The position numbers and the translations under genes were made by a program. This document shows positions 38,028-50,432 of a stretch of 64,000 bases of DNA, piece by piece (the first letter of the stretch is position 1; each line of letters opens with the position of its first letter). The notes under the pieces are model-generated. The model saw nothing but the letters and a program-made list of their open reading frames with translations. It ran no database searches and was not told the origin of the DNA. Source of the DNA: Poronia punctata (lineage: Eukaryota > Ascomycota > Sordariomycetes > Xylariales > Xylariaceae); assembly GCA_022579005.1 (NCBI GenBank), contig MU401496.1, forward strand, positions 165,560 through 229,559, read 5' to 3'.

Positions 38028-39472
38028 GATGAATTGACGGTCTCTTGAATGAATGAAGTATCGAATTGATGAGTATGGAGGACAAGCACTCGGCTTAACT
38101 TGAACGCTGGGAAAGTGTGTAAATCGTTCTTATTGATGTTGGTATGGAGGAGAATGAAAGGGGAAGAGGATAAAGTCAGATCCCAAGCTAATAAAAGCTG
38201 GAGAGGAGGGAGGCGAAGAAAAGAAATGGTGGGGTCTCTCGCTGTTTTTGCGCCGATGGCGGATGGCGGGGTGGTTGATGAAACTGAAGGAGCACAAGAG
38301 AGGTCCCTGTCAGGATCGCGGTGTGGGCCACGCTAGCCCTATATGGACTAACCAGCCGTCCATTAGTAAGTGGTCACTGCGTGCCAATGAGTCCAGGGGT
38401 TTAGTAAGCTTGTTTGTTCGTACCTAATTGGCCAATGCGATCCGTTTCCTGGTGGTTCCTGCCGTCTTTCTCGCCCCAGATCTCCTTATACGCGACTCAT
38501 TCAAGCATTTTAGGCGGGAGATCTATTGAATTTGACGTCTCAGAAACCAACCGAGCTGTCGCTGTGATGATTCGGCGTTGACTCGCAAGAATGAGCATTA
38601 CGGCATGGAGCGGTCAGCTGGTGGCGTTTCTGTCAGATAGATACCTTGGCTCTCAAACCTCTACATGCGGGCATTGGGGGTATTTACCTAAACGGACAGC
38701 TTACTGTTATGCGGGTTGAAGCATCATCATGTCTTTGGAGAAAGGTATGGGGCACGGAACCTATCTGGTGTCGAACATCAACGCCAGTGAATAATAGGCT
38801 AGGCTAGAACTGAGGCCGGTTCGGATGAGACTGGCACAGGGGAAAGGGCCTTGGGTTCGATATGACCGCCATATGTTCAGACTCGGTAATATTTGCTCAC
38901 TTGAGATGACCGTCCATTTAGTTACCCGATACAACCAAAATAACGTCTTCACCGTCTCGGTATCCTTGAGGATTGGCGTTACGTCTTCAATGAAGAGCCT
39001 TAACTGGCGAAATAGGTAATCCCGAATTTGAAGGAACACAGTCGAATTCTCAATTAGGCTCGTACTGCCTTGCACTTTTACCCATGGGGTATTTAGTATC
39101 ATCCCAACTGCAAAGAGCCTTGTCTTATAAGGAACCAAAGGATCACCTGGAGCGGAATATGGGCATTGCATCAACATATGAAGGGGCCAATAAGGCAGAT
39201 TTTAGGGATCTAGTCGGTGGCCAAAGTGGGTTAAAAAGAGCAAGCTGCATTCAGCTCCTTCAGGGTCCAAGCACGATTTGCAGGCAGCAGGACCCAGGCT
39301 GATGCACGCGGGGTAGAACGGTAGGCCCCCATGGCCCATCAAGATAGAGGTGCAATCCTGATCGTGACTGTCAACCTCGAGAAATAGGTATTCTACCTCC
39401 AATATACACCTCTAGTGGCGTGGATCCATTTTACCCACATCAGACTCCCAAAGCGCAGCATACTCAGTAAGA
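38028..39472. other. Divergent intergenic region, 1.4 kb
   Basis: Upstream of both SHMT (-) and the HET gene (+). A minus-strand frame of 138 codons at 38761-39177 has an ATG but no recognisable feature; I do not call it. Confidence 0.5.
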
Positions 39473-41455
39473 ATGGATAACAACTATGACACAGACGGTT
39501 GGGAGGTGTATGATCCATCCATGTGGGATAGTTCCGAGAAGGCGAATAGAGAAAAGAAGGGGCTGGACCCGGCGTGGATTGATCTAGAAGATGTACGCCA
39601 ATGGATTTATGCTTGCGACTATGAGCATGGTGACACATGCAACAACACAGCGCACCACTCTCGACGGGGCTCTCTCCTGAGTTATAGAACCAAGCACGGG
39701 AGACCATTGTGGCTGGTCGACGTGGTGAGCGAGTGCATCGTGCCAGCAGACAACGTGAGGTACATTGCGCTGAGCTACGTATGGGGGGACAACGTGGAGA
39801 GGACAGAAGCGACACAGGAGAATGTTGGAATCCTTTTGGAGCCTGGTTCCTTGAATGAGAATAACAGCAATGTCATCATACCTAGGACTATCCGACATGC
39901 TATGCAACTTGTCAACGTTCTCGGTGAGAGATATCTGTGGGTTGACCTCTTGTGCATAGTCCAAGACGATACAGAAAGCAAGCATTCCCAACTATCCATG
40001 ATGGATCATATCTTCGAAGGCGCTTACTTCACCATCGTCGCTGCTAATGGATGGGACGCCAATCACGGCCTCAGGGGTATCAAGGGTGTCACAGAACCCC
40101 GTCATTTGAGTTCCGAGCCCGAAGAGGAAGAGGAATATATGAATCATATCGACCGCGAGACAACCCCATGGGTAAGCCTTTCCCGGCAATGCCTCCATGT
40201 TGAGAGTGGCCTTCGTCTGATGCCCAGATAGTATATCCGCGGGTGGACTTTCCAAGAGATGTTTTTCGCTCGTCGACGACTTTACTTTCTATACCAATAC
40301 GTCGTCTGGCAATGCGGGTCCGGAGTTTGGCATGAGGCGACTGGTACCACCGGCAATCTACCAGCGGCGACTGATGGAGGGATCACAGGCAACAAGTCTG
40401 TCGTCAAGGAGAGGTTCCGTGCCCTATCAAGCCAGAGGCTCCGTGAAGTATCACGTGGGTCAGACGTGAACAAGGTGCCTCCCTTGAGGACGTATCTAGA
40501 GTACATCCGCAAATATGTAAGTCTAGTACATAAAGGCAATGCCGGGTTATTTTATACTGGTACTGACTTGAAGCAGAATATTAGGATGTTTACCTATCCC
40601 GAAGATGGCCAGAATGCCTTCCTCGGTGTCATAAACCGAATGACGGACTACTTTGCCTATGGCTTTCTCTGGGGCCTGCCGATCGAAGTCTTCGACATCG
40701 CCCTCCTGTGGCAACCCTTCGAGGACATGACGAGGAGGAAGTCGAAGCGAGGGGATGCACCACAGCTTCCCAGTTGGTCCTGGGTCGGATGGCAAGGACT
40801 GCTCCACCGGGACTGCTGGCAGGAAGTGTATCAGAGCAGGACAGATCCTAAAGAGCCGTCCAGTAACCCCGAAGATCCTAAACCTAACCATGCCACCTTG
40901 ATCACCCCGGTATGCAAGTTCCAATGCGTCGTCGACGGAGCGACTATCAAGATTAGAACGGATTACCATGCGGACGAGAACGAGCCGGTAACATCCTTGA
41001 CCGGGCAGCCGAACCCCATACTTTCCGTCCACGCTCCGGTGATGACTTTGAAAGTATCCAAACAAGGCTGGGATATGGGCGCAGGCTTTTTCTTGAAAGA
41101 CGTCCAGGGTTACTACCACTGGATATGTACTCCGGGCGTGATAGGAGAGAGGGCGTACTGTGGGCTTATTTTCATGCAGTCCGCCCTCCACACGTCTCTT
41201 CCCGACGAGAGCGAATGCGAGTTTCTCGTCCTGTCGCGGGCGACTGCTTCACTGGAAAAGGAGCCGACCTGGCATAGGATACTGTACAACTATCCCCTGA
41301 CAGAGGACCTGAGGGCGAAGGGACGGTTTGACTATTACAATGTCCTCTGGATCAAGCGGGAGAATGACGTAGCATATCGTCACGCACTAGGTAAAATAGC
41401 AGTTGCGGCCTGGGACTCGTTTTCACCAGCATGGGAATTCGTCCAATTAGGATGA
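39473..41455 (+). CDS. HET-domain (heterokaryon incompatibility) protein
   Basis: HET-domain proteins mediate fungal non-self recognition and programmed cell death; the N-terminal HET domain is TIR-like. Exons 39473-40171 and 40232-41455 give 640 residues. HET motifs occur in order: YIALSYVWGDNVER (about 101-114), IPRTIRHAMQLVNVLG, RYLWVDLLCIVQDD, GAYFTIVAANGWDANHGLRG and, after the intron, RGWTFQEMFFARRRLYF. A TAG in frame just before this last motif lies inside a 60-nt GT-AG intron (GTAAGC...GATAG), so the gene is not broken. The C-terminal half has no named domain that I recognise, as is common. There is no NACHT or WD40 region in the window. Partner or allele system unknown. Confidence 0.92.
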
Positions 41456-41754
41456 TCCGTAAGGAGACAAGGGAATGAGGCCCAAGACAACTTTTTGTCT
41501 GGGAACTTAAGTGTCATAATAGACATGGTAGGGTTAAGGCATAATCATACGCTGGGATGCATTTTCTACGAGCTTCTATTTTCCTAGGCATGGGACTCGG
41601 GTGTAAAATGAAGAAAGGTCTGGTAAAGAGTTTAGCGAGGTGTACAAATAATCCAAATTTTTACTTTAGCGATATTCATACATACATACATACATATATA
41701 CATACCTACATACCTAGCCTTTGAATCTGATTAAGATCACGACATGACCACGCC
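41456..41754. other. HET gene 3' flank
   Basis: Contains a CATA tandem run near 41676-41700; no gene. Confidence 0.5.
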
Positions 41755-42310
41755 GTGGACGAAGGGAACATTACCACCGATGAGTCATGGTCCGGCGGAC
41801 TGTTCGACGCTATCAATATCCCCCTGCCCGAGGACCCTTACAAGGCGCAACCAACATCACCATCATATTACACGTCTTCATGCGTAGGATACCTAAATTA
41901 CTTTAATTAGAAACAAAGAGGATGTTTGTTTCTCTTGCGAGAGGCGGTGTCAAGATGCTACATCCCATGATAACTGGCGTGCGTTCGCCACTGGTGCTAC
42001 TCATCACGCACCGTCAATATTCTGACTGTCGCGGATACCTAGCATATATACCGCTACTTCCGGATATTCTAACGCCGTTCGTTTTCCCTGTCACAATTAT
42101 CATTCCTTACTCTTAATTGTCGTCTCAGCAACATGGGTCGCAACGGTAGACAAGTCGCTCGACTCCTACCCGTACGTTCTCGTTCTCGGGGACGGGGATC
42201 CCAGAAAGCGTATCGGGAGGGGCAACCAAACGAAACTCGCCATGGCTTGGCTAAAGACCTGCATGAGACGGGCCGAGTGCACGATCCCTTGCAACAAGAG
42301 CAATGTATGA
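41755..42310 (+). pseudogene. Possible coding relics
   Basis: Two short open segments read like protein: 41755-41910 (ITTDESWSGGLFDAINIPLP) and 42149-42310 (LAMAWLKTCMRRAECTIPC), in different frames and without a shared gene model. The second resembles the start of some HET-type proteins, which hints at a decayed relative of the upstream gene. Very uncertain. Confidence 0.2.
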
Positions 42311-42750
42311 AACGGTGCTATAATTGTCCCTTGGAGGAAATATGAGTTGCACGCCCCCGGTAGGGTGTGTCTGGAAAGACTACAGATAAGACCGCCGTGC
42401 GCCTATATTATTTCTATAACTTAAAGGACAAGAAACATATACATGTTGATTTAAAAGTCTAAATTTCCATATAACTGTTTTGTTTTGCCCTGCTTAAGCC
42501 CTATTATAGTTAAAAACAAATAGTATAAGCATAAAAACCTGTTGCCTATGACCGGGTAACAGGGGCGTTATGTACCTGCTTAGTACGCTTTAGTTGATAG
42601 ATTTAGATTGATTTATTCAAGAGTAGAGTTCTCTCTCTGTTTATTATACATGTGGGCCATCCTATAGCCCTTTGGTTCTTTCCTTCAGCTAAGCATATGG
42701 CTTACAGTTGCTTGTATACTTAATGAACGTAGCAACGAATGTTGCGATTA
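42311..42750. other. AT-leaning intergenic stretch
   Basis: About 440 bases, A/T-rich around 42420-42700, without a gene. May be a worn repeat, but I found no element ends. Confidence 0.4.
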
Positions 42751-44418
42751 TTAGTAAAATGTCCTCTGTTTGGTCTGATTAGCTATAAGCACACCGGCAT
42801 GGACGACAGAAGCTGGGTTTGCCGGTGCCGCAACACGAAGGTCATATTCGACTTCTGTGTCCCAAAGGTACTGATCCCAGCCACCATGGGAAGACCCGGT
42901 CGTAGCGGTTGAGTGAGAGTGATTGGCCAACAGGAAAGAGTCCAGGAAGTTATTCTATAACTTCTGACTTTCAAGCATGCTGATATCAACACCACAATGT
43001 CCGATATTGGATCTTAAGTATGGGCTATAGTACAATAAACGGATCAAACCCGGACCCTAAGAAGGGCTGATATAACCCAAAACACGACAGAACTACCAAC
43101 TTGTTTAACAAAATTACTAGATAAAAGGTTAGCGGGCGCATGCCGAGAGGTAGGCGAGGGGATGGCTACATACCATGATGTTGAAACGACCTCGGTGGGA
43201 GAATGGCAGGGCGGTACGATGATTGTTGCGAATAAGGCCCGTGGCCGTGGCAGAGGCAACCTCTCTGACAAATAGCTCCCAACGAGCCTCACCAATTTCC
43301 ATATAATATGAGAAACGTAATTGCTGTGTGATTCCTGGCATTGTCGCCCACGAGGAAAATCATCTTCGTCCCATTCTAGAGGCCTAGTCTCGCGGATCTA
43401 TTTCCCGGGGGTAGGAGGAAAAAAGGACATCGGCATACTCGAGACAGTCTTTCTACCATCCATCACATCAACTTCGAACCTTTGTCGGCGCAAAATGTTG
43501 GTTATAAATGCGAAGTAAGGATACCTCATTGATAGGCGGTGATCGGTTAGGAATGCGAGAGCCAGTTTCTTCATCATAACGTGGTTTCCGATGTTTTCGA
43601 TTATGAACTTTTTGCCAGGGTGTGCTTGTAAATGCCACGGGATAATAGTGCGCACTTGATGAATATCCTAAAGCGCATTAGTAACAACATATTTCAAATT
43701 TTTGAGGCCCATAATAGGATCATACATCATCAATTTGTCCATTTAGGACGCCAATAAGGCGACGGGCACCCCAAATATGTTCCTCATTGCTTTATATTAG
43801 TTAGCAGAAATTTTCTTCATTCTTTCTGAATTTTCTTTTAACTTACAGAGGACGACATGGATGGTTGCTGTTTGAGCCACGAACACAGCGGTAACCACGC
43901 CCTTGCGTGTTGCAGCAATCTCCCAGAGAGTTCCCTTCTAGGGTCGACCTGAAACAATTGTCACTTCTATTTCCCGTGTATGAATTGATGAAACCACTTG
44001 GTTCAGGTCGTGGTTGGTAAAATTTCGTTGCTTCTTGTTGGTATCAGATGTTCGATTGAAGTGTCTTTTCCCAACCGGAAAGTGATTGAATTCTGAATAG
44101 CGTGGCTTTCTGTGGGTTGTAGAAGTTGAGGGAGGAGGAGGAAAGGAAGAGATATCTAGGTACTGCCTAACTTCATACACAAATTTTTTCTGTTGTAGAA
44201 AGCTCGGTTGCACCTGCACGCAGGTACTTGAATATATTACGTTGGTAACTTCCTCGACTTTGTTGTTTATACCTACCTTGTATGTCAGGAACGACCACAT
44301 ATCTAGCATCCAAAAGTGGAAAGTTCATTTGGGCGGCTTTGATAGCTCCTGGCGATGGCAGGATTATCTCTGTCCACGATGAACTTGGAATGGGAAGGTC
44401 CTCGGGTGGTTTGTCTTG
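42751..44418 (-). pseudogene. Unrecognised multi-exon gene or decayed gene
   Basis: Several minus-strand segments look coding and are bounded by good splice signals: 44418-44277 (ILPSPGAIKAAQMNFPLLDA then a GTAGGT donor), 43937-43847 (GTLWEIAATRKGVVTAVFVA then GTAAGT), about 43790-43726 (HIWGARRLIGVLNGQIDD then GTATGA), 43667 onward (HQVRTIIPWHLQAHPGKKF), about 43341-43174 (ARWELFVREVASATATGL then GTATGT) and 42954-42751 (SHGGWDQYLWDTEVEYDLRV, ending in a stop). The 58-nt intron 43668-43725 with an ACTAAT branch site is convincing. However, I could not join 43937-43847 to the next segment in phase, so a frameshift or a wrong boundary is likely. I do not recognise the family. It is either a real orphan gene with an unresolved model or a pseudogene. 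Confidence 0.4.
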
Positions 44419-45246
44419 CTAACTGGTAAGGCCGGCAGGTGTGACTATCAAGTATTTCATCATTGATCATTATGCCAAAGTATAAGGCAATCGCACCTTC
44501 TTATGTCGCTTTGTTAAAGACTATTAAGGTAGGCTCAAGCTGCGCAGTAGGCGCAAAGGCAATTCTTCGAAGGCCTCACTGCCTCCTGAAGTCCTACAGT
44601 AAGACCATTATCGTAAATTGAAAGAGCTAATCTTGCTATTTTATAACATATGACATCCCTGGTTATGGGAGACCATTATACAGAACGCACCAGAGCTATC
44701 CTAGCAATATGATAGAAAATATGCTGATATTAAGTACTTTACCTAATTCAAGCTAGTAAGCAATAATCAACGTTAAGGGGTACCGTACCTACCATAAAGC
44801 TTTCCGGAGATATGTCACAGCCCCGACGTGGCTAGGATAAGTAAGTATGAACGCCTAGACGCGATAATGGCTTGTTTGGACTTACACTTGTAGTATCCCC
44901 AACGAAGGTTTCATGGGCACGATGGTGGCGGATGCCCTCAATGCTACAATCCCGCTTTTCTCCGTTATGACCTCGAAGTTCAATGTAAGTGTCCCCAAGG
45001 AGAGGCACCAGGGTTACGATCTCCGTGGCAAGCTGCAATGTAATGTCTACCCGGGAATACTTTGTCCTTTCTCGCACGTGGGATATAAAGTTGGGTAGTA
45101 TTACAGCCTTCTCCCTATTCGGATGGAACCACCATCACCCGCACACAACCTAAGCACTTCAACAAAACTAGATATTATGCATCTATGGTAGTAAATTACA
45201 TGAATAAGAGGCTACATATCGGACCAATAGAATTCTAACAATTAGT
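44419..45246. other. Intergenic, no gene called
   Basis: About 0.8 kb. A 52-codon plus-strand frame starts at ATG 44472 and a 61-codon frame at 44913, neither with support. Confidence 0.45.
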
Positions 45247-47064
45247 TTAGACAGCAAACCCGCCCGAATTACGTTGTCGGGGCTCCCCAGCAGCCTCAAA
45301 GGTTCCATTGGGCAATAATCGCAGACTCTGTGCAGTGCTACCCGTTGGCGACTCCCAGGTGACGTTATGGCCTAGCGATTTCATATAGGCCACGGTGGAG
45401 TTGTCGAAGGCGTATTCGAACGATACTTGATTGGGGACTAGTTGGTCGTGTAGTCTGGGTTGGGCGATGCTTTCGGCGGCTGTCATGCCTTCGTCGATTG
45501 TATGATGGACGAGTTGGACGACCTGTGTGAAGGTCAGTAAAGGCGCGTTTCTACCGCATGGTGGAAGCAACTTACAGCTGTGGTGATACGACTACCGCCC
45601 GCGGATCCGGTCACGAAATAGAGCTTCCCATCCGCGCTTTCAACAATAACAGGCGAAATGGACGACAGGGGTCGTTTTCCGGGGGCAACATAGTTGATAG
45701 GAGACGGGATATATCCGAAAGCATTGCTGGAGCCCGGGATAGAGAAGTCGTTCATCTCATTATTCATGATGACGCCCGTTTCCGGAATCATGACCTGCGA
45801 GCCGAATAGCAGGTTGATAGTCGTCGTAGCACTGATCGCTAACCCGCTCTTATCGGCCGTGACGACGTGACTTGTTCCAGGCGTGGGCAATTCCTCGTAA
45901 CCCTCGGGATCGTACGCCGAGACATTTAAAGTGTGGTGGAAGGAAATCTTCTGGCGAATCGCGGCGGCGGTCTTGTCGCTTAGGATTTCCTCCTGATAGG
46001 CCTCGAGGTCCGTGTACGAGGGATCGCCTAGGTTGACTCGTTGGCCGTAGGCGAATCGGAGGGACTCGTCTAGGATATGGGTCGTCAAGTTCGGGTCAGC
46101 CGAGGGGCTGAAATCGAAGCCGTTGGCGATGTTCAATGCGCTTAACGCAATTATGCCGCTAGAAGGAGCGGTGGTCGAGGTGACCTTGAAGTCGCGATAC
46201 TTGATCTGGGATGTCTTCCTCGTTACGATCTCATAGTTCTTGAGATCTTCCAGCGTCATTGTACCGCCGGTAGCTTTCAGAGCAGCAATTGTCGCATTCG
46301 CTATCGCGCCAGTATAGAAGGCGTCGCTACCCTTTTCTGCGATGACTTCCAAGGTGTCGGCGAACCGTTTTCGGGTCATGGTATCGCCCAATTTGACGAG
46401 TTCGCCGTTAGGAGCGAAGTCGATTGCCCAAGTAGGGTCGTCGGTCAAGAACGAGTTCAAGGGAGTAGTCTCGATATATCTGATAAGATCCTCGGTGACC
46501 ACGAAGCCTTCGCGAGCAAGCTTGATAGAGGGAAGTATGAGTTCCTTCCAAGACTTGGAGCCATATTTCTGATGAAGATACTCAAGACCTCTAAGCGTGC
46601 CAGGAACACCACTTCAAAATTTATCTTGTTAGCCCCCATTGTTTGTTCATTCATGAACAACTGCGAAAGAAAAAAAAAAGCCCCTATCCTTACCTCGCAA
46701 GCCCACCAAACAAGCTGAGGATGGTGTTGTTGGTGTACATATCCCGAAACGCAGCAGCCGGCGCAGTCTCTCGGTAATCGATAAACTCATACTCTCCCTC
46801 ACTGCTGCGCACCAACATGAAGCCGCCACCGCCAATGCCGGTATGATACATGGCAATGACGCCGTCGCAGAACTGCGTAGCAATCATGGAATCCGCCGCA
46901 TTGCCCCCGGATTTGAGCACGTCGATGCCGATCTGCGAACAGACGGCCGACTCAGACGCCACGGCGCCGAGCTTGGGTCCCCGACCGCGACATGTTCCTG
47001 CCTGAGCGGAAGCTACACAGAGGGACAACAACGTCGTGGTCGCAATGCGCGCGAGGGACGGCAT
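45247..47064 (-). CDS. Gamma-glutamyltransferase (secreted or membrane)
   Basis: Splits glutathione and other gamma-glutamyl compounds, feeding glutathione turnover outside the cytosol or in the vacuole. Exons 47064-46694, 46611-45576 and 45522-45247 give 560 residues. Signal peptide MPSLARIATTTLLSLCVASAQA. The large subunit part has GAVASESAVCSQIG, GGNAADSMIA and IGGGGFMLVR. The autoprocessing site is in ELPTPGTSHVVTADKSG, where T370 becomes the catalytic N-terminal Thr of the small subunit. Downstream motifs are NNEMNDFSIPG and the oxyanion segment PLSSISPVIV, then GSAGGSRITTAV. All residues needed for cleavage and catalysis appear to be present. Several N-glycosylation sites. The intron ends were chosen by phase and all are GT-AG. 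Confidence 0.95.
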
Positions 47065-48267
47065 GGCTGGCGATGCGTATGCGATGGAATGGGACGTCCC
47101 GACTGCAAAAGATTAAACAAAGAGCGGATGAATCTCCTAAACCTACTATACATCGCGCGCCGCGACGATAGGTAGGTAGGTATTTCCATCCAATCGTCAC
47201 GCCATTTTCGGTCCCTGCCCCTGCCCCTCGATTGGAGAACCAAATCCAGGAACGCGACGGGGTTTAGTCATGGTAAGGTAGTAAAGTAGGATGCGCGCTA
47301 TGCCCATGTGCGATGCATATTAAAATGAGAATTTACTAGATGAGCACCTACCGTTACATTAGAGCCGTCAGTTGCCAGCTTGATTGGGACCCCACAGACA
47401 ATGTGGGAGGTGTATAATTACTAAAATCCAGCAGGGAGTCGACTTAAAAGTAACACTCGCCTAACTCGTAACCCTAGAATCGTACTCGTAGCTACGAGTA
47501 AGTAGGTACTGTGTATATATATTCCCGAGATGCTTGATTTTTTGGATTGCGTGTGCCATGGCCTTGGCCCGATCCTTTAAATCCAAACCGGTTTTTTTTG
47601 TCCCTTTTACCACTCGAGGGTAAGAAAATAGTAAGCTGCATATTATCTATCTACTCGTACCGTTTGTTGGGTACGGTTTGGTTTGGTTTGGGTTTATTTT
47701 TTTTATTGGTGAATGATGAATGGCTTTGCGGCTGGACGTGGCGGACGCTTTGTAACCATAAGCGATGATAGTACCTACGAGTATCGACTCCGATCATTTC
47801 CGTTTCCAGTGTGAGAAGCAGAAGCTCAGAGCTGAGAAACGGCCCCCATATTGGGCGCCCAGCTAGATTAGGCAGCTGTGATGGTGTACCGTACGTGTAC
47901 ACGTTGGAGAGGTGAGCTCTTGCAGATAGTTACTATACCTCTGTTTGTGTACTCGTAGATGGAAAGTAGGTAAATGGTAAGTACCTTAGGTAAGTAGGTA
48001 GGTAAGTAAAGACATCGCCCTTGAATGAAGATATTCTGTCACAACGGCGACATTGGGTTGGAGTACGATACACGTAGGTAGTCTCGAGCTTCAAATAAAC
48101 TATATACATGAGATATATAACCTACTCGCAGATGCATCGCCAAGATTGGGATGTACATCGTAGTAAGTCAGATAGCTCCTTTTCTTTTTGACTACGAGTA
48201 CCTATCTAGCCCAGACATTCGTAACTTCATCCACGTGAATAAATCAATCAATCAACCATAAGAAAAC
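47065..48267. other. Intergenic, 1.2 kb, no gene seen
   Basis: Upstream of the gamma-glutamyltransferase and downstream of the receptor gene. Rich in TAGGTA and ACGAGTAC simple motifs that recur across this window. Confidence 0.45.
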
Positions 48268-49714
48268 TCATACTCTCTCCTCCGTCCTTATAAACTCCCT
48301 CGTAATGCCCATTCCATTCGGATGCTGATGATAATGATCCGGGAGCGAGTGCATCGGTGTGCTCTCGACCGTTGTGTGGCTCTGATACCCCGCATCCAAC
48401 CCTTGCTTGTCGAAGAGACGGGGGTTTTCGCTGGATGTCCGGGATATGGCGGTCGACGATCCCCATGAGCGCCAGGATACGACCTTCTGCAGGGAGCTGC
48501 CGATGTTGGAGAATTTGAGGGCGAGAATACCCGGTTGGATTGTGGGTAGACAGGCGCTGACGACGGCGATGTTTGCTTCGATCACGAGCCAGTATACGGC
48601 CGGCGCTCGACTATCTGTCATGGTTGTTAGACAATGAGAGTAGAAGAATAGAGAGTATGTCGCAGAGATACTTACATGTGTAATCCAAGTCACTTTCCTG
48701 AGTTGTTGCGCCGGGAGCAGAGTAAATGGTTCGGGCAATTCCCGCTGCCACGACGAAGAAGCCGAGGCCGAATATGCAGAGAATTTGCACCTTTCGAGTC
48801 GTTGACATTTGTAGCTTGATGATTTGCGGACCGGGTATCATCAGGATGAAGACTAATAAGTCGAAAAAGGGTCAGACTTGCGACAGAAATCAGAAAAAAG
48901 GGGCAATCGATCATACCATCAGTTATGATGTCCGTGATATTGACAACCCAGAAAATATGCTCGATATTAAGACACTTTCCAGAAACCCCGGCATAGGCGT
49001 GCCAGTTTAGTTCAATCGGTATACAGTCAACTACATTGAAAAAGTCAGCCTTTCCTTTCGCCAGATAGAATTTACTCGCTGGGTGTAATTACGGATATTG
49101 ATGAGGAACAAGGTGATTGTCCATCCGATGATGAAGGCGATCGCTGTCCACGACACTATAACGAAGCTCCGAGAGATGAAGATCCTCTTGTAGAGGAACA
49201 GGACGCTTAGCTTGGTGAAGCCGAGAGCTGGGATCGCAAGGAAGGATATAATCCATAACGTCTTATCTTTTTCGTGAGTACTGTGTTTGTTTTTACTTGG
49301 CCTCCACTGATGTTTACGTACTTGTTGGAATACCGTAAACTCTTTCAAGTTGACCGGAACGAAGTCTTCTCCAAAGATGAGATGTCCACCGAGGTTACCG
49401 AGTTCCGCAGCTATGTCCAACGGGTGAGACTTTGTTACTTCACAACCCAAATAAGAGCGCACAACGGAACATACCAGTTATAGTAATGGCGGTTAACCCA
49501 TAGCAAAAGATCTAGACTTATTGTCAGTTCGCATATCCAGAAATCGTCTCTCTCACAAGGGAAATCATACAAGAGCTGCGACGATTAGATAGTCGTCGGC
49601 ACCAATCTTCGTTTTCCTGGAGAGGCGGGCATGAAAACGTATTATGACTGCCAACGTTGCCAGTATAGGCATCGAGATGGCCAGGCCCAAAATAGTCGGC
49701 TTAATAGTGGTCAT
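48268..49714 (-). CDS. Pth11-like seven-transmembrane receptor (fungal rhodopsin-like family)
   Basis: Plasma-membrane protein of the large fungal family related to Magnaporthe PTH11, thought to sense surface or chemical cues. Seven exons (49714-49571, 49511-49475, 49437-49322, 49261-49093, 49030-48917, 48852-48676, 48614-48268) give 367 residues in full phase. Hydrophobic helices are visible at about 5-30, 45-65, 100-120, 135-158, 195-215, 225-250 and 265-290. Family signatures: KIGADDYLIVAAL after helix 1, ALGFTKLSVLFLYKRIF, and the CIPIELNWHA...GKCLN pair of cysteines in the extracellular loop. There is no N-terminal CFEM domain. The soluble C-terminal tail is Ser/His-rich. Start ATG 49714 was chosen as the first ATG in the frame; upstream frame codons lack ATG. 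Small exon 2 (37 nt) is supported by phase on both sides. Confidence 0.88.
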
Positions 49715-50432
49715 GGTCGCAACTTTGAGACGCAAAAAGGTCGTGTTGAAGCAAGTTAACAACCTCGATGAGTTTCTGAACGCAAAAGACAAAATCGCAA
49801 AACTACACGCCCATCACGAAGGACTGCCACGTGCTGACCGATTACCTTAAGTACTACGTTATGTAAGCGTCAGAGTAGCAAAGGGATCAGCGTTGCACGT
49901 ATGGAGAGGTTGTGTCGACCGGTTTCATTGATCTAGAATGGCAATATTAAAGATTACCTGAATCTGTGACGGTGTGAGTGGGCAGTGCTACCTAATGGAC
50001 TTAACCCTTGACTACTAAGGTCATTCTGATACAGAATTTATGCGATAGGTTACAGCCGCCAGACGGTTTTAAGCCACCAGCGTCGTACTGCGTCCGAAAT
50101 AGGCACTCACCCCCCATCATCAATCCACGTACGTTGGAGGATTAACGCTTACCTATGGCGGGGTTGATGCATGTTGCTTTTTTGTAGACCCGGCTTTTGT
50201 ACATGTGTGGGTGGCAATCGGTCATGTTCCAGACACAAGGCATACCGGCTTCACCACAAGTACCTAGTGTTAGATCTAGTCGTAAGCACAAATGGTGCCG
50301 ATATCTTCCAAAATAATACCTGGCCTCCGTTCTTTGCTCATGGTAAAGACCGGTCACCAGGAGTCTTTTTTCTCACTTCAGCTGAAAGACTATTACACCC
50401 AGCAATATCCTCTTCCCGCCCGACTACACACC
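49715..50432. promoter_or_regulatory. Divergent promoter region, receptor and GNAT
   Basis: 718 bases between the divergent starts of the receptor (-) and acetyltransferase (+). No gene; specific sites not identified. Confidence 0.4.

Noticed and set aside
38761..39177. 138-codon minus-strand frame
   Set aside because: No signal, motif or splice context; frames this long are expected by chance in a window of this size.
40229..40231. In-frame TAG in the HET gene, suggesting a broken gene
   Set aside because: It is the last three bases of a 60-nt intron (GTAAGC donor at 40172, AG at 40230-40231); removing it restores the RGWTFQE motif.
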